This document shows, in pieces, positions 1 to 5,439 of a stretch of DNA of 5,439 nucleotides (its first letter is position 1; each line of letters opens with the position of its first letter). A program made the position numbers and the translations under genes. The DNA is from Bacteroidales bacterium (GTDB taxonomy: Bacteria; Bacteroidota; Bacteroidia; Bacteroidales; FEN-979). The stretch is from contig JAFGNY010000070.1 in assembly GCA_016926765.1 (NCBI GenBank), forward strand, positions 1-5,439, read 5' to 3'. The notes under the pieces are model-generated. The model did no database searches. It was not told where the DNA came from and saw only the letters and a list, made by a program, of their open reading frames with translations.

Positions 1-15
1 AAACCCATTCACACC

Positions 16-1212
16 ATGAACATTGTTTTTGTCATTGACTCCTACAATGATGCCAATGGTGGCACCATTGCAACAAAACGACTGGTTGGGGAACTTCGGA
101 AACGTGGACATAAGATTACGATCGTCACCGCTATCCATGAAGACCCGTCCGATCCGGATTTTTATCAGGTTCCCGGTTTTGTGCTGCCAGGAACGGAGGC
201 ATCCCTGGAGAACATGAAATTCCTTTTCGGACGAAATGACCGGAAAGTCTATGAGAAAGCGATGAAAGATGCCGATGTGGTGCAGGTACAGTTCCCCTTC
301 CTGATGGCCAGGGGTGCGGTAAAAACCGCCAGACGGTTAGGCAAACCTGTTGTAGGGGCTTTCCATGTGCAACCCCAGAACATCATGGCAGCCATGGGGA
401 AAACAAGCAAGCTCCTGGAATCGGTCCTTTGGTTCTCTTTCAAGTATTTTCTCTTCAACCTCGTGGATACCATCACAACACCTTCCAGGTTCGCAGCGGA
501 ACTTCTGGAATCCAGAGGGATTATCGCCGATATGTTCCCGATCTCAAATGGCATTCCTGTCGAATATGCTCCAAACCACTACGAGCGCCCTGAATGGTTT
601 GGTGACAAACTGGTTCTTTTGAACATCGGACGTCATGCCTATGAGAAGCGGCAGCTTCTGCTCATGGAAGGGGTGAAACGATCGAACTATGCTGACAAGA
701 TCAAGCTGATCCTGGCAGGAAGGGGGGAACGGACGGATGAATTGAAGGAGAAAGCAAAAGAGCTTCCTGTCGAGCCTTTCATTAACTACATTACGGCAGA
801 AGAAAAGCTTCAATTCCTGAATACAGCCGACCTGTTTCTGCATGGTTCGATCGTGGAACTGGAGAGTCTCTCCTGCCTCGAAGCTATCGGGTGCGGACTA
901 CCTTGCCTTGTCAGCGATTCGGATTATTCCGCAGCGCCTCAGTTCGCTCTCGATGACCGGTTTCTGTTCATATCGGATGATCCAGACAGTCTGGCCGAAA
1001 AACTGAATTACTGGTATGAGCACCGCGAGGAGCTGAGAAACGAAACCATGAAAAAACGTGTACTTGAGGAAGCTGCCCAGTATCGTTTCGACAAAGCGGT
1101 GGACATTTACGAAACCTTTATACGGAATGTGGTGAAACCTCCCGCTGTGAAGAGGATCCCCTCAATCCGAAGCCCAAAAACAGCGTCAGCCGGTAAAGCG
1201 AACCAGTCATGA
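16..1212 (+). CDS. GT4-family glycosyltransferase, probably lipid (diacylglycerol-type) glycosyltransferase
   Basis: Predicted retaining GT-B glycosyltransferase of 398 residues, a normal full length for GT4. Visible features: the N-terminal Rossmann start MNIVFVIDSY with a Gly-Gly loop at residues 15-16; FHVQPQN at 116-122, placing His117 at the usual GT4 active-site position; SNGI at 177-180; GRHAYEKR at 205-212, with Arg206 and Lys211 where the family binds the nucleotide-sugar phosphates; and an EX7E motif, Glu281 to Glu289, followed by AIGCGLP. The HVQP motif and PQFALDDRFLF (309-318) resemble, from memory, the glycolipid synthases that glucosylate or galactosylate diacylglycerol lipids (alMGS/CpoA-like). 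A hydrophobic-aromatic stretch at 132-153 may attach it to the inner membrane. The last 25 residues form a basic, low-complexity tail. The stop overlaps the acyltransferase start by ATGA, which fits a lipid role. The start is preceded by no Shine-Dalgarno sequence, and any promoter lies outside the window. Family is near certain; sugar and acceptor are inferred. Confidence 0.85.
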   Translation: MNIVFVIDSYNDANGGTIATKRLVGELRKRGHKITIVTAIHEDPSDPDFYQVPGFVLPGTEASLENMKFLFGRNDRKVYEKAMKDADVVQVQFPFLMARGAVKTARRLGKPVVGAFHVQPQNIMAAMGKTSKLLESVLWFSFKYFLFNLVDTITTPSRFAAELLESRGIIADMFPISNGIPVEYAPNHYERPEWFGDKLVLLNIGRHAYEKRQLLLMEGVKRSNYADKIKLILAGRGERTDELKEKAKELPVEPFINYITAEEKLQFLNTADLFLHGSIVELESLSCLEAIGCGLPCLVSDSDYSAAPQFALDDRFLFISDDPDSLAEKLNYWYEHREELRNETMKKRVLEEAAQYRFDKAVDIYETFIRNVVKPPAVKRIPSIRSPKTASAGKANQS

Positions 1213-1985
1213 AATCCGATAAGGTTCGGGAGCAGCAGGTTCCGATGGAATCGGTCTATCCCATGACCATTCCTTCCGATTATCCCTTTATCAGGAGGGA
1301 TTTACCCTACCTTTTATACTCTCACCTTGCCTACACCGCTTTTCACTGGGTGTTGGGTATCGGCTTTTTTCAGCTTCTTGGCCGCTACCGGGTCAGGGGG
1401 AAACAGAACCTCCGGCCCCTGAAAAACAAGGGATTTATAACAGTCGCCAACCATTGTCATATTTTTGATACCGTTCTCACCGGATTGGCGGTACTTCCCC
1501 GCCGGCCCTGGTTTGCCTCTGTACAGAGGAATTTTGAAGCGCCTTACTTCCGGAAAATGTTTCGTAGCCTCAGGGGTTTTCCGATCCCCGACGGTCCGAT
1601 CGGACTCAGGCGTATCATCAAACCGGTCACCGGCGCCATTCAGAGAGGGAACATCGTTCATTTTTTCCCGGAAGCGGAGTTATGGCACCTTTACCAGGGG
1701 ATCAGTTATTTCCAGAAAGGTCCTTTTTATCTGGCCCATCATGCCAACTGTCCGGTGGTGCCCATTGTCCATCTCTTCAAACCCAGGAAGGTTTTCGGGA
1801 AAGTGCGGTCGAAAAATATCCTGACAGTTACTTCGCTCATCGGGGAGCCATTATTCCCTCGTGTGCCTACGCCGGAAGGCCAACGCGTTGACCTTGATTC
1901 GGTTCAGGAGATGTGCGATGCGGCCCAAAAATGGATGATCGTGAACATGGAGGAGTACCACGGGGGGAAAGTGAGTCCGGCGTAA
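1209..1985 (+). CDS. PlsC-like lysophospholipid/glycerolipid acyltransferase with variant motif III
   Basis: Predicted membrane-associated acyltransferase of the PlsC (1-acyl-sn-glycerol-3-phosphate acyltransferase) superfamily, 258 residues, typical length. Residues 33-57 form a hydrophobic membrane segment. Motif I is NHCHIFD at 81-87, giving the catalytic His82-X4-Asp87 pair. The motif II region is around 122-135 (GFPIPDGPIGLRR). Motif III, usually FPEGTRS, is here FPEAELWH at 153-160: the Phe-Pro-Glu is kept but Gly-Thr-Arg is lost. Motif IV is VVPIVHL at 183-189. From memory, a PE-x3-W form also occurs in a Firmicutes PlsC-like branch (YPEQSMW), so this is probably a subfamily trait, not decay. 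The usual reaction is acyl transfer to the sn-2 position of lysophosphatidate, but the changed motif III and the coupled glycosyltransferase leave a glycolipid or other lysolipid acceptor possible. The start at the ATGA overlap is favoured; Met13 (1245) is an alternative. No Shine-Dalgarno sequence is seen, so reinitiation after the upstream stop is likely. Confidence 0.85.
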   Translation: MKSDKVREQQVPMESVYPMTIPSDYPFIRRDLPYLLYSHLAYTAFHWVLGIGFFQLLGRYRVRGKQNLRPLKNKGFITVANHCHIFDTVLTGLAVLPRRPWFASVQRNFEAPYFRKMFRSLRGFPIPDGPIGLRRIIKPVTGAIQRGNIVHFFPEAELWHLYQGISYFQKGPFYLAHHANCPVVPIVHLFKPRKVFGKVRSKNILTVTSLIGEPLFPRVPTPEGQRVDLDSVQEMCDAAQKWMIVNMEEYHGGKVSPA

Positions 1986-2005
1986 GAGTTACTTCGTCTC
2001 GCCGG
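1977..2005. terminator. inverted repeat across convergent stop codons, possible bidirectional terminator
   Basis: CCGGCG (1977-1982) and CGCCGG (2000-2005) form a perfect 6-bp GC-only stem with a 17-nt loop that contains the 3-bp gap and both stop codons of the convergent genes. No T-tract follows on either strand, so a classical intrinsic terminator is not shown. It may still slow or stop transcription from both sides. Chance occurrence is quite possible. Confidence 0.3.
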
Positions 2006-3239
2006 TGATATCGTACGCCATCATCACATTTCCGTGACGGACATATAAAACGCCCCCGTGAATTACAGGGTGAGAAAAATGCTCCTTGGATCCTTCGATA
2101 ATCGTAAATAAACCCCTGACCTCCAACAAAACCTGTCCAACCTGTCCAACCAGGTAAACCTTCCCTTCCTGCGTGTAATAATAGATCATCTCATCAGCCC
2201 AGATGAGGGATCCGGTCCCTATTTTTAAGGTGTTGGTAATTTCACCTGTACCGGCATCCAGGGCAACCAGGCTTTTGCCGGAGGTTGTACAGGTATAGAT
2301 GAGGTTCGCCCTGATCACAAATCCACCCATGTAGTTGTCGATGGTTTTATTTCGCCAGACTTGCCTGATTTTCTTTCCGTTGTCGAGAAGTGCCAGTTTC
2401 ACGGCGCCGTTTCCGTCCCCGGCAATGTAATAGATGGATCCATCTTCGAACCAGGCTGAATTGCTATGTGTATCCCCATTGCCGGGTTTCTGTTCCGGGA
2501 TAGGGATATTGACCTGTTCATCGCTCCACAACAATTCTCCGTTCCGGGTATCGATCCCGAGAAACGAGTAGGCCGAAAAGAGGGCCAGGATCGTTCGTTC
2601 CGGTAACCGGATCAGGATGGGGGAGTTGTATCCGGGAGCTTCTCCGTTCCCGGCACAGACCCATTTAATTTCGCCGGTAAACCGGTCAAGCGCTACAACA
2701 TTCGTATCTTTCCCTCCGGGTGTCGCAAAGACCAGGTTGCCGTAAACGATCGGCGCTTCTGCGAATCCAAAGAGGGGAGAGACGCCCTGCATCTCCCTCG
2801 GCATGCTCCTCAGCCATTTCCTGGTTCCGGTTTTGGCATCAAAACAGGCAATTGCGCCTAAACCGGAGATGACATAAACCAGGTCATCCACCACAGTGGG
2901 GGCGCAGCGTGATCCCTCGTAATTGATCACCCACTCCTTTCCGAAATCTGATTTCCAAAGCAGGTCCCCTTCCGGGCCAAAAGCAAACAGGCAGGCAGTA
3001 TCCTGAATCTCACCGGTAATGTAAAGGAACTCTCCGGCAATAGTAGGGGAGCCATACCCATTTCCGATATCTTGATACGTCCGCAGTATCCGGGGGCCTT
3101 TGGCCGGCCAGATCTGCAGCAATCCGGTATCGGGATAGATGCCTCGTCGTTGATCGCCTCGCCACTGGCTCACTGTCTGAGAATATGAGAAAGTTGCAAG
3201 AAGGAGAAGCAGTGGAGAGAAATAGCGAAGAATATTCAT
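1989..3239 (-). CDS. secreted PQQ-like beta-propeller protein (BamB/quinoprotein-type repeats)
   Basis: Predicted exported beta-propeller protein of 416 residues, function unknown. The N-terminus has a Sec signal peptide: Arg5, a hydrophobic core PLLLLLATF at 9-17, and a likely cleavage after Ser20 in SYS-QTV. No lipobox cysteine is present, so a soluble periplasmic or secreted protein is expected. Several blades carry the PQQ-repeat signature (A/L-x-D-x-x-T/N-G-E/T-x-x-W): ACFDAKTGTRKW (131-142), VALDRFTGEIKW (182-193), LGIDTRNGELLW (227-238) and the less perfect VALDAGTGEITN (325-336). The weaker repeats at 84-95 and 361-373 also fit blades. The QWRGDQRRG segment at 25-33 is typical of the N-terminal strand of this family. 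There is no haem motif and no evidence that it binds PQQ; such propellers often serve as scaffolds. The start lies 26 bp after the metG stop, with no Shine-Dalgarno sequence, so it probably shares the metG transcript. Fold assignment is firm; the role is not. Confidence 0.85.
   Translation of the reverse strand: MNILRYFSPLLLLLATFSYSQTVSQWRGDQRRGIYPDTGLLQIWPAKGPRILRTYQDIGNGYGSPTIAGEFLYITGEIQDTACLFAFGPEGDLLWKSDFGKEWVINYEGSRCAPTVVDDLVYVISGLGAIACFDAKTGTRKWLRSMPREMQGVSPLFGFAEAPIVYGNLVFATPGGKDTNVVALDRFTGEIKWVCAGNGEAPGYNSPILIRLPERTILALFSAYSFLGIDTRNGELLWSDEQVNIPIPEQKPGNGDTHSNSAWFEDGSIYYIAGDGNGAVKLALLDNGKKIRQVWRNKTIDNYMGGFVIRANLIYTCTTSGKSLVALDAGTGEITNTLKIGTGSLIWADEMIYYYTQEGKVYLVGQVGQVLLEVRGLFTIIEGSKEHFSHPVIHGGVLYVRHGNVMMAYDITGETK
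2131..2151. repeat. 9-bp tandem duplication inside the propeller gene
   Basis: The unit ACCTGTCCA occurs at 2131-2139 and again at 2140-2148, followed by ACC, giving 2.3 exact copies. Read on the minus strand it adds whole codons and encodes VGQVGQV at about residues 364-370. It looks like a recent slippage duplication of three residues in a surface loop or blade edge; the reading frame is intact. Confidence 0.9.
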
Positions 3240-3265
3240 AGAGCAAGTCAGATAAAAATTCAGGG

Positions 3266-5332
3266 TTATTTTACCGTGGCCCCATTTACTGTTCCTTCAT
3301 CCGGGGTAAGGAGATACAGTGTTCCATCGGGATTTTCGGCCGTGAGGATCATCCCCTGGGATTCAATTCCGCGGAGTTTCCTGGGAGCCAGATTCACCAG
3401 CACGATGACCCTTTTACCAATAAGTTTCTCCGGTTTGAAGTATTTCGCGATGCCTGAAACCACAATCCTGCTGTCAATACCAGTGTCAATTTTCAACCTC
3501 AGGAGTTTGTCGGTGTCGGGCACCTCTTCAGCTTCCAGGATGGTGGCAGCGCGGAGGTCGAGTTTGGCGAAATCATCGTAGGAGATTTCCTGCAGAGCCG
3601 CGACAAGTAGTGGCTCTGCGGATTGAGCCGCAATGCATTGCGACTCTACTTTTTTGGTGTTGTGGAGCTTCAGGATCTGGGCTTCGATGATTGGGTCGTC
3701 GATTTTTTCAAACAGAAGTTCTGCTTTGTTCAATACTTGTCCGGAGGGTAACCAGCTGAGCAAGGAGGCCTCATGCCAGGTGTATTCTGGAAGATTGAAC
3801 AGTTTTCGCAATTTCCCAGCTGTGAAGGGAAGAAAGGGCTGAGCTACAATAGAGAGTTGTGCGCAGATCTGAAGAGAGAGGTTCAACACGGTTCCCACGC
3901 GGTCCCGATCCGTGGTAATCACTTTCCAGGGTTCACTTTCGGTTAGGTATTTATTGCCCAGTCGGGCCAGGTTCATCATGTTGGTAAGTCCTTCCCTGAA
4001 ACGGAAATGGCGGAGGCTGTCAGCAATTCTATCAGGGATCTGCTTCATCTCTTCCAGGGTAGTGTTGTCGAGGCTGGTCAGCTCGCCCTGAGGAGGCACC
4101 TTCCCATCAAAGTATTTCTCTGAAAGGACGAGGGTCCGGTTGATAAAGTTTCCGAAGATAGCGACCAGTTCATTGTTGTTCTTTGCCTGGAAGTCTTTCC
4201 AGGTGAAGTCGTTGTCTTTGGTTTCCGGTGCGTTGGAGGTTAATACATACCGAAGTACATCTTGTTTTCCGGGAAACTCCTCCAGATATTCGTGCAACCA
4301 TACCGCCCAGTTCCGTGAGGTAGAGATTTTCTCATTCTCAAGGTTCATGAACTCGAAAGCGGGTACGTTATCAGGCACTATGTAGGTTCCTTCCCCTTTC
4401 AGCATCGCCGGAAAGATGATACAGTGAAACACGATGTTATCTTTGCCGATAAAATGGATGAGCCTGGTTTCCGGGTCTTTCCAGTATTTTTCCCAATCGG
4501 GCGTCAGTTCTTTTGTGGCCGATATGTAGCCGATAGGAGCATCAAACCAAACGTACAGCACTTTCCCTTCAGCTCCCTCCACAGGGACTTTGACACCCCA
4601 GTCGAGGTCGCGGGTCACAGCCCGGGGTTGAAGCCCCTGGTCGATCCACGATTTGCACTGACCGTATACATTGGTTTTCCAGTCATCTTTATGCCCAACC
4701 AGGATCCATTCCCGAAGCCACTCTTCATACTGATCGAGAGGAAGGTACCAGTGTTTTGTCTCTTTCTTCACCGGAGCATTGCCGCTCAATACTGATTTCG
4801 GATTGATCAGATCAGTGGCGTTCAGGGAGGAGCCGCATTTCTCGCACTGGTCTCCGTAAGCTTGTTCATAACCGCAAACCGGACAGGTTCCTGTGATGTA
4901 GCGGTCGGCCAGGAAACAGCCATTCGCTTCATCATAGTATTGTTCGGAGACCTTTTCGATGAATTCTCCCGCATCATACATCTTCCTGAAAAATTCAGAA
5001 GCCGTATCGTGGTGGATCTTATTGGAGGTCCGGGAGTAGATGTCGAATGAGATACCGAATTCAGCAAAGGAACGTTTGATGATCTCGTGATACCTGTCCA
5101 CGATTTGCTGGGGTGAAACCCCTTCCTGCATCGCTTTGATGGTGATGGGAACGCCATGTTCATCAGATCCGCCAATGAAGATCACATCCTCGCCGTTCAT
5201 TCGCAGAAAACGTACGTAGATATCAGCCGGGATATATACACCGGCCAGGTGTCCGATATGGAGAGGTCCGTTTGCATACGGCAGTGCCGACGTCACTGTA
5301 GTACGTTTGAATGGTTGATGTTCAGATTTCAT
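3266..5332 (-). CDS. metG: methionyl-tRNA synthetase (MetRS) with C-terminal tRNA-binding domain
   Basis: Charges tRNA-Met with methionine in the cytoplasm using ATP; essential for initiation and elongation. Class I synthetase of 688 residues (E. coli 677). Order of domains: catalytic Rossmann fold with SALPYANGPLHIGH, the HIGH motif at 25-28; a knuckle with Cys150, Cys153, Cys163 and Cys166, the 3-10-3 spacing of the E. coli zinc site; YVWFDAPIGY around Trp262 in the methionine pocket; KISTS at 335-339 as the KMSKS loop; a helical anticodon domain with Asn395, Arg399 and Trp469 matching E. coli Asn391, Arg395 and Trp461; and a Trbp111-like OB-fold from about 587 to the end. The ATG at 5332 is chosen because homology begins right after it, while the 32 residues of the longer frame (GTG at 5428) show no homology and contain the promoter. 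No Shine-Dalgarno sequence is seen. The linker at 562-581 is encoded by tandem palindromes. Confidence 0.98.
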   Translation of the reverse strand: MKSEHQPFKRTTVTSALPYANGPLHIGHLAGVYIPADIYVRFLRMNGEDVIFIGGSDEHGVPITIKAMQEGVSPQQIVDRYHEIIKRSFAEFGISFDIYSRTSNKIHHDTASEFFRKMYDAGEFIEKVSEQYYDEANGCFLADRYITGTCPVCGYEQAYGDQCEKCGSSLNATDLINPKSVLSGNAPVKKETKHWYLPLDQYEEWLREWILVGHKDDWKTNVYGQCKSWIDQGLQPRAVTRDLDWGVKVPVEGAEGKVLYVWFDAPIGYISATKELTPDWEKYWKDPETRLIHFIGKDNIVFHCIIFPAMLKGEGTYIVPDNVPAFEFMNLENEKISTSRNWAVWLHEYLEEFPGKQDVLRYVLTSNAPETKDNDFTWKDFQAKNNNELVAIFGNFINRTLVLSEKYFDGKVPPQGELTSLDNTTLEEMKQIPDRIADSLRHFRFREGLTNMMNLARLGNKYLTESEPWKVITTDRDRVGTVLNLSLQICAQLSIVAQPFLPFTAGKLRKLFNLPEYTWHEASLLSWLPSGQVLNKAELLFEKIDDPIIEAQILKLHNTKKVESQCIAAQSAEPLLVAALQEISYDDFAKLDLRAATILEAEEVPDTDKLLRLKIDTGIDSRIVVSGIAKYFKPEKLIGKRVIVLVNLAPRKLRGIESQGMILTAENPDGTLYLLTPDEGTVNGATVK
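3592..3651. repeat. two tandem palindromic units (30-bp period) inserted in frame in metG
   Basis: Unit A has perfect 8-bp arms GCAGAGCC (3592-3599) and GGCTCTGC (3612-3619) around a 12-nt loop. Unit B (3625-3646) is a 22-bp near-perfect palindrome with the exact 14-bp core CGCAATGCATTGCG (3629-3642) and one mismatch, which would be a G-U pair in the metG mRNA. The centres of the two units are exactly 30 bp apart. GAGCCGC is repeated at 3595-3601 and 3625-3631, and CTCT at 3614-3617 and 3644-3647. The outer hexamers AAGTAG (3605-3610) and CTACTT (3646-3651) are also complementary. Read as protein, the two units give VESQCIAAQS and AEPLLVAALQ, a degenerate 10-residue repeat in the linker before the Trbp111 domain. 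This looks like a dispersed palindromic repeat that entered a tolerant coding site. The structure is seen directly; mobility is inferred. Confidence 0.75.
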
Positions 5333-5439
5333 GATAGAAGGTTTCAATGAATGGCATCCGGAAGGATTGTGGTCATGCGGGGCAAAGATACAAATTTCCG
5401 GAGTGGTAATCAGTGGAGGGTCAATCACCCTGCCGAACC
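5333..5439 (-). promoter_or_regulatory. metG promoter and 5' leader with Bacteroidetes -7 box
   Basis: On the minus strand TATCTTTG (complement of 5383-5390) matches the Bacteroidetes -7 consensus TAnnTTTG exactly. Transcription would start near 5376-5378, leaving a leader of about 45 nt before the ATG at 5332. The expected -33 TTTG/TTG about 19-21 bp further upstream is not well conserved (TGATT lies there). The leader ends in CCTTCTATC just before ATG, with no Shine-Dalgarno sequence, as is usual in this phylum. This promoter probably drives both metG and the propeller gene. No gene start of a neighbour is visible in the remaining bases up to 5439. Confidence 0.75.

Noticed and set aside
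249..554. Minus-strand open frame of 101 codons inside the glycosyltransferase gene
   Set aside because: It is antisense to conserved GT4 sequence and has no recognisable product.
1989..3239. PQQ-dependent dehydrogenase activity for the propeller protein
   Set aside because: At 416 residues it is shorter than the usual quinoprotein dehydrogenases, has no haem motif, and shows only structural repeat signatures; cofactor binding cannot be supported.
3010..3246. Minus-strand open frame of 78 codons overlapping the start of the propeller gene
   Set aside because: It is out of frame with a gene that has a clear signal peptide and family sequence; its own protein shows no recognisable motif.
3240..3265. 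A separate promoter for the propeller gene (TATCTGAC on the minus strand)
   Set aside because: It matches only the first half of TAnnTTTG and the gap is 26 bp, so read-through from metG is simpler.
4621..4640. Inverted repeat GGGG/CCCC around TTGAA in metG, resembling another type of dispersed palindrome
   Set aside because: It encodes WIDQGLQPRAVTRDLDWG, which looks like ordinary conserved MetRS sequence, so the short stem is most likely chance.
4424..4795. Plus-strand open frame of 123 codons antisense to metG
   Set aside because: It lies wholly opposite the conserved metG catalytic region and has no family resemblance; a shadow frame.

Overview
The window looks like chromosomal DNA from a member of the Bacteroidetes (Bacteroidota). 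Three things point there. The methionyl-tRNA synthetase has the KISTS form of the KMSKS loop and a C-terminal Trbp111-type domain. The only clear promoter is a TAnnTTTG -7 box. No gene has an evident Shine-Dalgarno sequence. Nothing indicates a plasmid, prophage or integrated island. Coding density is very high and no stretch over 300 bases lacks a gene.

Layout: two plus-strand genes (16-1985) face two minus-strand genes (1989-5332), with stop codons only 3 bp apart. The plus-strand pair is a GT4-type glycosyltransferase followed by a PlsC-type acyltransferase, overlapping by ATGA and so probably translationally coupled. The glycosyltransferase resembles the diacylglycerol (glycolipid) glucosyl/galactosyltransferase branch. 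The acyltransferase keeps the HX4D catalytic motif but has a changed motif III. Together they suggest membrane glycolipid or phospholipid assembly; this is inferred from sequence and neighbourhood.

The minus-strand pair is metG (methionyl-tRNA synthetase, complete, probably starting at 5332 rather than at an upstream GTG at 5428) and, 26 bp downstream, a secreted PQQ-like beta-propeller protein. They are probably transcribed together from the promoter just upstream of metG. No functional link between the two is obvious.

The most unusual structure is inside metG. The linker between the anticodon-binding domain and the C-terminal tRNA-binding domain is encoded by two imperfect palindromes placed in tandem with a 30-bp period (3592-3651). 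They are read in frame and give a degenerate 10-residue repeat. This looks like an in-frame palindromic mobile repeat, comparable in concept to Rickettsia palindromic elements. Otherwise the window holds ordinary housekeeping and envelope genes, and I see no new multi-gene system.
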